Positions 57,361 to 64,000 of a DNA stretch of 64,000 bases are shown piece after piece (position 1 is the first letter of the stretch; the number at the start of each line of letters is the position of its first letter). Position numbers and translations under genes: made by a program. The notes beneath the pieces were generated by a model. The model saw only the letters and a list, made by a program, of their open reading frames with translations, had not been told where the DNA came from and searched no databases. Location of the stretch: the NCBI RefSeq assembly GCF_003633715.1, contig NZ_RBIE01000003.1:55964-119963 (forward strand), read 5' to 3'. The stretch is from Thermovibrio guaymasensis. GTDB lineage: Bacteria; Aquificota; Aquificia; Desulfurobacteriales; Desulfurobacteriaceae.

Positions 57361-58398
57361 TTGGAAAGGGTTGTTTTCTTCCTCCACAGAGTCTATCCCG
57401 ATAAGGGAGTGGACGACCTATCGTTAAAGGACTTTGAGAGGGCCATCAACCTGATTACACACAGATTCAAAGTCGTTCCCCTTTCTGAACTCTTAAACTC
57501 AAGCTCAAAGGAACGCTTAGCAGCAATAACCTTTGACGACGGTTACGCCGATAACTGGGTCTACGCCTACCCAATCTTAAAGAGGAGGGGTTTAAAAGCC
57601 CACATTTTTATAACTTCCGGAAGAATCAGGGAGGATGAATCTGTAAGGCCTAACCTGTTTGACTACTGGAATGGGAAAGTCAGCTGGAAGGAGCTCCTAA
57701 AATCAACCTCAATGGGTAAATGCCACACAGAGTTCTTCCTAAGAGGAAGAAAGAGTGAGTTCTTAAGCTGGAGGGAGCTCCGAGAGATGTCCGACGTCTT
57801 TACCTTTGGTGCCCACGGTTTAGCCCACGGAAAACTTCCGGTTTCTAAAGACATTTTAGACTTTTACGACGGAAAGAACTTCCACAGGGATTTCCTGTTC
57901 CCCGAACCAGATTTATTCACTGGAAAGCCCAGGTTTAAGTGTAAGAGCTCCCTCTGGGGACCTTCGTTTATCCCTTCTAAGGAACTCTTTAAACTGTGCA
58001 GGAGTTTCCCAAAGGAAGGAAGTTGGAAAGAGAAGTTAAGGGAGGAAGTAAAGAAACTTCCCTTTGGAAGGTTTGAAGGTGAAGGGGAGGCCAAGTTTAG
58101 AATAGAGAGGGAGTTAGAAGAGTCAAACCGTTTAATAGAGGAAAATTTAGGAGTGAGACCTGAAACTTTTTCCTGGCCCTTTGGCCACTACTCAAGCCTC
58201 TCAAAGGAGGTAGCTTCCAAGTTCTACTCCTACGTCTTTACAACAAAGAGGGGAGTTATTGATGGGAGCTCCGATCCTTTAGAGCTTCCTAGAGTCCCCC
58301 TCGGAAGGGAAGTCTGGACAGTTCTTGGAAGGGTAATTACATTCTCAACGCCCATCTATAGGGTTTACAGAAAACTTAAGGGAGACAAGAGCCTGTGA
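57361..58398 (+). CDS. polysaccharide deacetylase family protein
   Basis: 345 residues, NodB-type carbohydrate esterase fold. The metal/base motif is ITFDDGYADNW, the metal-binding histidines lie in FGAHGLAHGKLP, and the later motif is FSWPFGHYS. TTG start with AGGGG 6 nt ahead. The first gene of a plus-strand run with two glycosyltransferases, so it probably trims N-acetyl groups during envelope glycan (LPS-type) synthesis. Overlaps the next gene by 4 nt (GTGA). No signal peptide, so a cytosolic or membrane-face substrate is likely. Confidence 0.88.
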   Translation: MERVVFFLHRVYPDKGVDDLSLKDFERAINLITHRFKVVPLSELLNSSSKERLAAITFDDGYADNWVYAYPILKRRGLKAHIFITSGRIREDESVRPNLFDYWNGKVSWKELLKSTSMGKCHTEFFLRGRKSEFLSWRELREMSDVFTFGAHGLAHGKLPVSKDILDFYDGKNFHRDFLFPEPDLFTGKPRFKCKSSLWGPSFIPSKELFKLCRSFPKEGSWKEKLREEVKKLPFGRFEGEGEAKFRIERELEESNRLIEENLGVRPETFSWPFGHYSSLSKEVASKFYSYVFTTKRGVIDGSSDPLELPRVPLGREVWTVLGRVITFSTPIYRVYRKLKGDKSL

Positions 58399-59153
58399 GC
58401 CTTTCAGTTGCGATTTTAACTTACAACTCAGAAGGTAAGATTGAAGAAGTCATAAGGAGCATTGAGGGAATTGCCGATGAGGTTGTGGTCCTTGATTCAG
58501 GTTCAAGGGATAGGACTTTGGATATCCTAAAGTCCTACGGCGTAAAGGTTTACTATAGGAAGTTTGACAACTTCGTTAACCAGAAGAACTACCTCCTCTC
58601 ACTTGCCACAAAAGACTGGGTTCTCTTCCTTGACGATGACGAGGTCTTAACTCCCGAGCTTGCATCCTCAATAGCTGAGGAGCTTAAAAGTCCTTCTTAC
58701 GACGGCTACTACTTAAACAGGCTAACGAACTACCTGGGAAGGTGGATTAGACACGCTTGGTATCCAGACTGGCAGTTGAGGTTGGCAAAGAGGGAAAAGT
58801 GTAGCTGGGTCGGTTCTGAAGTTCATGAGAGTCTGAAAGTAAAAGGTCGGATCGGCTACTTAAAGGGAGAGCTCCTCCACTACTCCTACTCCTCAGTATC
58901 AGACCACCTTCAAAAGATAGACCGCTATTCAACGCTCTTTGCCCAAGGAGCCCTAAAGAGGGGAAAGAGGTTTTCCCTCTTAAAGCTTCTAACCTCTCCC
59001 GCTGGGGCTTTCTTAAGGCGATACATCCTCAAAAGGGGTTTCCTGGATGGCTTTGAAGGGTTCGTAATATCTGTAATGGCCTCTTACTACACTTTCCTAA
59101 AATACCTAAAACTCTGGGAGCTTGAGAGAAGTGAGAGCTCTAATCGTCCTTGA
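58395..59153 (+). CDS. GT2-family glycosyltransferase, WaaE/KdtX-like
   Basis: 252-residue GT-A enzyme of the LPS core β-glycosyltransferase group: LSVAILTYNSEGKIEEVI, EVVVLDSGSRDRT, FVNQKNYLLSLATKDWVLFLDDDE (metal DDD), and W-x-x-x-VHESL. A C-terminal hydrophobic or amphipathic stretch (about 205-240) may touch the membrane. Substrate not determinable. GTG start overlapping the deacetylase stop. Confidence 0.9.
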   Translation: MSLSVAILTYNSEGKIEEVIRSIEGIADEVVVLDSGSRDRTLDILKSYGVKVYYRKFDNFVNQKNYLLSLATKDWVLFLDDDEVLTPELASSIAEELKSPSYDGYYLNRLTNYLGRWIRHAWYPDWQLRLAKREKCSWVGSEVHESLKVKGRIGYLKGELLHYSYSSVSDHLQKIDRYSTLFAQGALKRGKRFSLLKLLTSPAGAFLRRYILKRGFLDGFEGFVISVMASYYTFLKYLKLWELERSESSNRP

Positions 59154-60189
59154 CGAGAGGTGGAACAGCGCTTTAACCGACCTTGGAATAAAGGTAGGCC
59201 TCTCCCTCTCCTGTAGCGTAGTCTTTGCAGTCCTAAAGGGCAAACCTGCACACAGGCGTTTGGAAGGAAAGGGCTACCCTCTTTACTTTATAAAAGACCC
59301 GAGGAAGGGCCTTCCCTTTAAGGCTTTTATCTCCCTAAAGAGGGCAATTGAGGAATTTAATCCAGACGTTGTGGTAACTATAAGGGGAGATGAACTCCTC
59401 TTCTCCTCACTCCTCAAGAGTTCCTTCGGCTACTCCCTTTACAGGATCCACGGAAGTCAGAGGGGAATTAAGGATTCCTTCCTGAATAGGTTTATCCACT
59501 CTAAGTTCGTTGACGGAGTTATCGTTTCATCAAAAAAACTCATAAACCCTGTAATTGGGGGAATAAGGAAGTTAATCATCCCCGGGCTTGTTGACACCGA
59601 AGAGTTCTACCCCGACTACGAGGGAGGGAAAAGGTTTAGGGAAGAAGTTGGAGCTGAAGGAAAGAAGTTAATAGGAGTCGTTGGAAGGCTTGACCCTGTT
59701 AAGGGACACTCCCTGTTCCTCAAAGCTATTTCAAAGTTAAATAGGAAAGATTACCTAGCAGTTATAGTTGGTCAAGAAGAAAATACGAGTTTGGGGGAGT
59801 TAAAGGAGTTGGCAGGTAAGTTGGGAGTCCTTGATTTCGTGAAGTTCTTACCAGAGAGGAGGAAGGACGTAAGGGCTATAATGACAGCCTGTGACCTTGC
59901 AGTCGTTCCTTCTGTAGGTTCGGAAGTTATCTTAAGGGTCCCTTTAGAGTTTATGGCCTGTGGAACGCCGGTTGTTTCCACTAACGTTGGAGCTCTCGGC
60001 GAAGTTATAACTCCCCCCTTCGGCCTCTCCGTTCCCCCCTTCCCCGAAGCCTTAGCAGAGGCTATAAATTCATTCCTTGATAAAAACTTAAACGAACTTG
60101 GACAGATAGCCCGGGAGGTTGCAGTTGAAAAGTACTCTCTTAAAGCTAACGCTTCCCTTATTGATAGGTTTATCTGCTGTAGGCTGTAA
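59131..60189 (+). CDS. GT4-family glycosyltransferase
   Basis: 352 residues. GT-B fold: N-domain ALIVLDERWNSALTDLG; C-domain GVVGRLDPVKGHSLFLKAI and PSVGSEVILRVPLEFMACGTPVVST, an unusual variant in which the GFG part of the donor loop reads SEVILRVPLE. I chose GTG 59131 rather than TTG 59122 because the latter has no room for a ribosome site. Overlaps both the GT2 gene and the following lipoprotein gene, so the whole run is one operon for envelope glycan assembly. Confidence 0.87.
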   Translation: MRALIVLDERWNSALTDLGIKVGLSLSCSVVFAVLKGKPAHRRLEGKGYPLYFIKDPRKGLPFKAFISLKRAIEEFNPDVVVTIRGDELLFSSLLKSSFGYSLYRIHGSQRGIKDSFLNRFIHSKFVDGVIVSSKKLINPVIGGIRKLIIPGLVDTEEFYPDYEGGKRFREEVGAEGKKLIGVVGRLDPVKGHSLFLKAISKLNRKDYLAVIVGQEENTSLGELKELAGKLGVLDFVKFLPERRKDVRAIMTACDLAVVPSVGSEVILRVPLEFMACGTPVVSTNVGALGEVITPPFGLSVPPFPEALAEAINSFLDKNLNELGQIAREVAVEKYSLKANASLIDRFICCRL

Positions 60190-60496
60190 AACGGCAAACT
60201 CCGACTACACGATAACCTATCCGGCAGGCCTCATATCAAATCACCCTAAAGGGTTCCTCGGGTGTTACGTTAAGGTTGTGGGAATCCTAACTGATAAACG
60301 ACCTCAGGACCTCTTCCCTCCTTATCCCGGGGATTTACTCGTCTGTGATAAAAGCGGTTGCGTTTACGTCCACTACGATTACGGTGACCTTAAGAAGTAC
60401 TTAGGGAAGAAGGTTAAGGTGATTGGCTACGGTTCCGTAACGACTTTTAACTTCCCTTACATTGACGCTGTAAAAGTTGAACCTCTGGAGGAGTAA
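60125..60496 (+). CDS. small lipoprotein, OB-fold-like, unknown function
   Basis: 123 residues. Signal KSTLLKLTLPLLIGLSAVGC ends in a lipobox Cys. The mature part (GCYVKVVGILTDKRP, GCVYVHYDYGDLKKYLGKKVKVIGYGSVTTF) has the strand order of a small β-barrel such as an OB-fold. TTG 60125 is chosen because GGGAGG lies 6 nt ahead. The gene overlaps the glycosyltransferase by 65 nt, a long overlap. No family recognised. Confidence 0.75.
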   Translation: MKSTLLKLTLPLLIGLSAVGCKTANSDYTITYPAGLISNHPKGFLGCYVKVVGILTDKRPQDLFPPYPGDLLVCDKSGCVYVHYDYGDLKKYLGKKVKVIGYGSVTTFNFPYIDAVKVEPLEE

Positions 60497-60594
60497 TGTT
60501 TATAAAGGTTTTCGTAGTTATCCTAGTTATTATCACTTCAATTCTACTCCTCTTAATGGCAATCGGCTCAACGGTAAGAGCGAGGAAGAAGTAG
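60496..60594 (+). CDS. 32-residue single-helix membrane peptide
   Basis: ATG overlaps the stop of the lipoprotein gene (TAATG) and has GGAGGAG ahead. The peptide is one hydrophobic helix (KVFVVILVIITSILLLLMAIG) with a basic tail RARKK. The priA GTG starts directly after its TAG. Tight packing and a good ribosome site support it being real. Function unknown. Confidence 0.62.
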   Translation: MFIKVFVVILVIITSILLLLMAIGSTVRARKK

Positions 60595-62958
60595 GTGTTC
60601 GTTGAGGTTCTTTTAGACCTTCCAGTTGATCAGACCTTTACGTATAAGCTTTCAGGCTACGAGTCAAACCCTCCAGCCTTTGGAAAGAGGGTTATTGTTC
60701 CCTTCGGCAGGGGAGAGCTCCTTAAGACTGGAATAATACTTTCCGTTAAGGAAAGCCTTAAGACTCCAATACTTAACCTTAAAGAGGTCTTTGACATACC
60801 AGACTCCTTTCCCTTAATTACTGAGGAAATTCTTGAAACTTGCAGGTGGATCTCCTCCTTCTACTGCTCAAGCCTAGGTGAAGCCCTTTTCAGGTTTATC
60901 CCCGAATCCTTCTTGGTTCAGGAGAGTATATTAGTTTCATTTAAGGATAAACCTCCTGAAACAAAGCTTACCCCTTCAGAGGAGGCAGTTTTAAATGAGC
61001 TCTTAAAGTCGTCAAGTAAAAGGTTAAAGCTTTCAACTCTAAGAAGACGTTTGAAAATAAAGTCTCTAAGTAGCGTTATCTCAAATTTAGTTAAAAAGGG
61101 AGTGGTTGAAAGGTTAACTGAAATTGAAGGGGAGAAGGTTCCTAAGGAGGTTTACCTAAAAGTAGGAGCTCCCTGCCAGTATAGGGGGAAGAGGGGAAGA
61201 GAGCTAATTGAAATTTTATCGGAAAGGAGGGAAGTTCCTGTTAAAGAAGTAAAGGCCTTGGGCTTTTCAGATTCAGTTATTAAAAACCTCGTTGAGAAGG
61301 GTTGTGCCGAGCTGGTTTACAAAAAGGTATCACTGGAAGGGAGGGAAATTCCCTTAAAAGACCTTAGGAAGGTAAAGTTAACCCCTTCCCAGAAGAGGGC
61401 CTACGATGAAATTCTCTCTTCCGATTTACCCTTTCTCCTATCGGGAGTAACCGGTTCCGGGAAGATGGAAGTATACCTGAACGTGGCCAGAGAATTTGTT
61501 AAGAGGGGAAAGGGAGTAATAATTTTAGTTCCAGAGCTCCTCCTTACACCTGAACTTAAGGCAAGGGTTGAAGCGTACCTAGGAGAGAACGTAGACCTTT
61601 ACTGCGGAAAGCTTACTCCGAAGGAGAAGGCATCTGTATGGTTAAAGGCCCTGAGGGGAGAAACTAAAGTCTTCCTCGGAACCCGACCTGCCGTCCTCTT
61701 ACCCGTTAAGAACTTGGGATTAATCATAGTTGATGAAGAGCAGGACCCTTCTTACAAAGAGAATCAAAAGCCCTACTATAACGCCAGGGAAGTCGCTATT
61801 AAGAGAGCTCAGATTGAAAAGGCAAAACTCCTCCTTGTCTCTGCAACTCCTTCAGTTGAGAGTTTCTACCGTTTTAGGAAAGGAGAGATCGGGAGGTTTC
61901 ACCTTAAGGAAAGAGTAGGAAAAATACCTCTCCCAGTTATTGAAGTCGTTGACTTAAGAAAGGAAGAGAGAAGGGGAATCTTTTCAAAGAAACTCTTAGA
62001 GACTCTAGAGAGGGTAGTTAAAGGGGGAAGACAGGTCCTCCTCTACATTCCGAGAAGGGGCTTTTACTCAACGGTTTTCTGTGACTCTTGCGGTTGGAGT
62101 GCAGAGTGTAAGTACTGTAAGGTGAACCTCACTTACCACAAGAGTTCTCACCTCCTCATCTGCCACATGTGTGGAAGGCGCTACAGACCAGTTTCCCGCT
62201 GTCCCAAGTGCTCAGCAAAGTTAACATACAGAGGTTACGGAACCGAGAGGGTTGAGGAAGAGCTTTTAAACCTCTTTCCAAACTGGAAAGTAGTCCGCCT
62301 TGACCTTGATACGGTTAAAGACCCTATCTCCGGGGCAAAGCTAATAAGTGAAATAAAGGAGGGGAAATACCAGGTAATTGTAGGAACTAACATAGCTATA
62401 AAAGGTCACAACTTTCCAAACCTCTCTTTCGTCGGCATCCTGCTTGCAGAGCTCCTTTCTGGAGCTCCAGACTACAGAGCTTCAGAGAGGATATTTCAGT
62501 CAATACTTCAGGCAACAGGTAGGGCTGGAAGGTTTCAGCCGGGAAGTGCCATAGTTCAGACTTTTAACCCTGAGTTTCCGCCAATAAAGTATGCTGTAAA
62601 CTACCTATACGATGGGTTTTACAGTGAAGAGCTCTTTGGTAGGGAGCTCCTGGGATACCCTCCATACACTCTGGGAGTTCTCCTAGAGTTCCAACTTGAG
62701 AAAAAGGGACTTGAAAGGGAGCTGAAAGACCGCTACGACAGCCTATCTACAGTTCTCTCTGGAAAGTTCAACTTTCCAAAGCTCTCCCCAGCTCCGATTC
62801 CTAAAATCTCTGGAAGGTACAGATACCAAGCCTTCATTACAACCTCCTGGGAAAACCACCTTGAGAAGCTAAGGGAACTAAAAGGGAAGATTGAGAAACT
62901 TTTCCCTTACCATAAGTTCAAGTGTAAAATAGACGTTGAACCAACTAGGATACTATAG
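60595..62958 (+). CDS. priA: primosomal protein N' (replication restart helicase PriA)
   Basis: 787 residues, full length. N-terminal DNA-binding domain FVEVLLDLPVDQTFTYKL and GKRVIVPFGRG, winged helix, then SF2 helicase: Walker A GVTGSGKM, DEEQ box VDEEQDPSYKENQKPYYNAR, SATPSVES, an eight-Cys zinc insert (CDSCGWSAECKYC, CHMCG, CPKC), GTNIAIKGHNFPNL, and ATGRAGR. The residue after the Walker A lysine is Met where Thr or Ser is normal, an unusual change that could weaken magnesium binding. GTG start. Confidence 0.95.
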   Translation: MFVEVLLDLPVDQTFTYKLSGYESNPPAFGKRVIVPFGRGELLKTGIILSVKESLKTPILNLKEVFDIPDSFPLITEEILETCRWISSFYCSSLGEALFRFIPESFLVQESILVSFKDKPPETKLTPSEEAVLNELLKSSSKRLKLSTLRRRLKIKSLSSVISNLVKKGVVERLTEIEGEKVPKEVYLKVGAPCQYRGKRGRELIEILSERREVPVKEVKALGFSDSVIKNLVEKGCAELVYKKVSLEGREIPLKDLRKVKLTPSQKRAYDEILSSDLPFLLSGVTGSGKMEVYLNVAREFVKRGKGVIILVPELLLTPELKARVEAYLGENVDLYCGKLTPKEKASVWLKALRGETKVFLGTRPAVLLPVKNLGLIIVDEEQDPSYKENQKPYYNAREVAIKRAQIEKAKLLLVSATPSVESFYRFRKGEIGRFHLKERVGKIPLPVIEVVDLRKEERRGIFSKKLLETLERVVKGGRQVLLYIPRRGFYSTVFCDSCGWSAECKYCKVNLTYHKSSHLLICHMCGRRYRPVSRCPKCSAKLTYRGYGTERVEEELLNLFPNWKVVRLDLDTVKDPISGAKLISEIKEGKYQVIVGTNIAIKGHNFPNLSFVGILLAELLSGAPDYRASERIFQSILQATGRAGRFQPGSAIVQTFNPEFPPIKYAVNYLYDGFYSEELFGRELLGYPPYTLGVLLEFQLEKKGLERELKDRYDSLSTVLSGKFNFPKLSPAPIPKISGRYRYQAFITTSWENHLEKLRELKGKIEKLFPYHKFKCKIDVEPTRIL

Positions 62959-62969
62959 CGGGGAGAGAA

Positions 62970-63404
62970 ATGAGAAAAATCATACTTATACTTCCTATCC
63001 TACTTCTTTCTGTAAGCTGCGCAACAACGAAGCAGGTTGAAGGAACCGCAGTTATTACTCAGGAGCAGGTTCAGGCGGAGCTCCTTGGAGAAAACGTACC
63101 AATTTATCCAGGTTTTAAGCTAGTTTCGGAAAAGAGCTTTGTATATGAGTCTGGAAACATTAAAGTAGGTCGCCTTGTCTTTAAGGGAAGAGCAAAAATA
63201 AAGGATATTGTCTCCTACTATAAAAGCACCTTACCAGAAAAGGGATGGGAACCGGTAGCAATCACAATTTACGGAAATAAGGCCCAACTCAGCTTTACCA
63301 CACCTGAACAGTTTTTACAGATAAACGTAGAGAAAGGCTTCTCAAGTACAACCCTTATTATTCAGATAGGCCCCAGAGGGGAGTTGACAAACTCTCAGGA
63401 ATAA
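62970..63404 (+). CDS. lipoprotein of unknown function
   Basis: 144 residues. Signal RKIILILPILLLSVSC with lipobox Cys. The mature domain (VPIYPGFKLVSEKSFVYESGNIKVGRLVFKG, then IVSYYKSTLPEKGWEP) has an α/β pattern seen in small envelope proteins of thermophiles, with a short-helix YYKxxLPxxGWE motif. No function is known to me. Follows priA by 11 nt with GGGGAGAG ahead of the ATG. Confidence 0.78.
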   Translation: MRKIILILPILLLSVSCATTKQVEGTAVITQEQVQAELLGENVPIYPGFKLVSEKSFVYESGNIKVGRLVFKGRAKIKDIVSYYKSTLPEKGWEPVAITIYGNKAQLSFTTPEQFLQINVEKGFSSTTLIIQIGPRGELTNSQE

Positions 63405-63430
63405 CTACCTTATTAGTTAAGCCAAATAGG

Positions 63431-63506
63431 GCGGGCGTAGCTCAGTTGGTAGAGCACAACCTTGCCAAGGTTGGGGTCGCGGGTTCAAGTCCCGTCGCCC
63501 GCTCCA
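63431..63506 (+). tRNA. tRNA-Gly (GCC), second copy
   Basis: Same sequence as the minus-strand copy in the cluster, including acceptor GCGGGCG, anticodon GCC and CCA. It stands alone just before the putative rRNA leader. Confidence 0.97.
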
Positions 63507-63609
63507 TTAACTCCCTCAACATTTTTACTTTGACAGAAAACTGAATAAGCTTTCCAAACCGGTGCCAAAGGGCACCGTCAGGTGATGAGCCTTAAAGGCT
63601 CCTCTCCCC

Positions 63610-63637
63610 TTGACAAGGACGAAGAAAGGTATAAATT
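63610..63637 (+). promoter_or_regulatory. leader promoter 1 (TTGACA/TAAATT)
   Basis: TTGACA at 63610-63615 and TAAATT at 63632-63637, spacer 16. It is preceded by the GAGCC…GGCTC stem-loop and followed by the boxA-like element. Confidence 0.72.
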
Positions 63638-63647
63638 ATCATTTTGC

Positions 63648-63660
63648 GCTCTTTGAAAAC
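63648..63660 (+). promoter_or_regulatory. boxA-like antitermination element
   Basis: GCTCTTTGAAAAC closely resembles the bacterial rRNA boxA (GCTCTTTAACAA). It lies just downstream of leader promoter 1, where Nus factors load in rRNA operons. Confidence 0.65.
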
Positions 63661-63731
63661 AAAGCTGAATACGGCCGCCTGCTCCTCGCCCTTGAGTAAA
63701 AGGCTCTTCATCAATTGAGGGCCTTTAAGAC

Positions 63732-63760
63732 TTGACAAGAGGGTGAGGAAGGGATAAATT
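63732..63760 (+). promoter_or_regulatory. leader promoter 2 (TTGACA/TAAATT)
   Basis: TTGACA (63732-63737), exactly 17-nt spacer, TAAATT (63755-63760). Preceded by an imperfect AAAGGCTC…GGGCCTTT stem. Confidence 0.78.
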
Positions 63761-63843
63761 TAAATTTTACCTGCGCTGAAATTAAATTAAAAGCGCACGG
63801 CACCTGTAACCCCTTGAATCAGGGAGTAAATCCCGAAAAGGGG

Positions 63844-63872
63844 TTGACAGGGAGAAGCTGGTGGCATAAATT
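63844..63872 (+). promoter_or_regulatory. leader promoter 3 (TTGACA/TAAATT)
   Basis: TTGACA (63844-63849), exactly 17-nt spacer, TAAATT (63867-63872). The 3' arm AAGGGGTT of an upstream stem (AACCCCTT…AAGGGGTT) overlaps the −35 hexamer. Confidence 0.78.
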
Positions 63873-64000
63873 AAAGTAATGCCCGCGAAGGCGGGAAACT
63901 GAAAGGGTCTTTGACAGGAGAATAAGGGACACGCACCTGCGGAGAGAGAGCAAGCCTACTTAGGCTTTCAATTGAGGTGTTCCGCAGGTTTTCAGTGAAA

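Larger units (their letters stand above)
63507..64000 (+). other. putative rRNA operon leader with tandem promoter modules
   Basis: No open frame. It contains several stem-loops (63560-63577, 63587-63601, 63882-63895, 63952-63967), three promoters, a boxA-like element and a long inverted repeat ACCTGCGGA (63935-63943)/TCCGCAGGT (63981-63989) near the edge. This organisation is that of a leader region; the 16S gene itself is not in the window. Confidence 0.72.

Noticed and set aside
63911..63916. Further leader promoters at TTGACA 63911 and TTGACA 63530
   Set aside because: No acceptable −10 hexamer at 15-19 nt from either.

Overview
The window most resembles a chromosome segment of a thermophilic Aquificota bacterium of the Desulfurobacterium/Thermovibrio type. 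This is inferred from gene content and protein style: Lys/Glu-rich proteins, frequent TTG/GTG starts, archaeal-flavoured genes (TrmB regulator, AMMECR1, 2-phosphoglycerate kinase with ATP-cones), a C_GCAxxG_C_C haem protein and a Gram-negative envelope. No rRNA gene body lies inside the window, so the assignment is not proven.

Layout. (1) 1-5671, minus strand: a compact run of housekeeping genes (CDP-alcohol phosphatidyltransferase, mltG, 2-phosphoglycerate kinase, crcB, AMMECR1, M50 protease, and a pyrimidine-nucleoside phosphorylase cut by the left edge). (2) 5776-11956, plus strand: an overlapping run of an acidic orphan, a TIGR01212 radical SAM protein, a DUF6884-like protein, a UvrD-type helicase, a Cas4/RecB-like Fe-S nuclease and a DpdA-like DNA 7-deazaguanine transglycosylase. 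The last four look like a compact DNA-modification/processing module and are the best candidate for a poorly described system. (3) 11998-19592: a signalling cluster with a GGDEF-EAL protein, a soluble MCP with two hairpin tips, a triple-CheW protein, CheR, and a CheB whose receiver looks dead. No CheA or CheY is present.

(4) About 19.8-45.7 kb: an AT-rich surface-glycan and secretion island. It is bracketed by a 203-bp internal fragment of tgt on the left and the intact tgt on the right. It holds one operon carrying both a type I secretion system and a Wzm/Wzt polysaccharide exporter, a 1260-residue RTX/DUF4214 surface protein with its own strong promoter, a decayed IS3-family element, many GT4 glycosyltransferases including a three-domain 1127-residue protein, a DUF4214-methyltransferase fusion, GDP-mannose genes (gmd, manC), a phosphoglycosyl transferase and an acyltransferase. 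The likely product is a secreted S-layer-like protein plus a mannose-derived surface polysaccharide.

(5) 45995-56005: an OmpR/PhoB-type regulator, nucleoside salvage genes, SpoVG, lipoproteins, a TrmB regulator divergent from a Tat-exported haem protein, DsrE, UvrA, and a porin-pstS phosphate operon with Pho-box-like repeats. (6) 56068-56484: five minus-strand tRNAs (Cys, Gly, Leu, His, Gln). (7) 56488-63404: ispE, then a plus-strand run of polysaccharide deacetylase, two glycosyltransferases, small envelope proteins, PriA and a lipoprotein. (8) 63431-64000: a second identical tRNA-Gly, then what looks like the leader of an rRNA operon, with a tandem array of stem-loop plus TTGACA/TAAATT promoter modules. 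The 16S gene should start just beyond the right edge.
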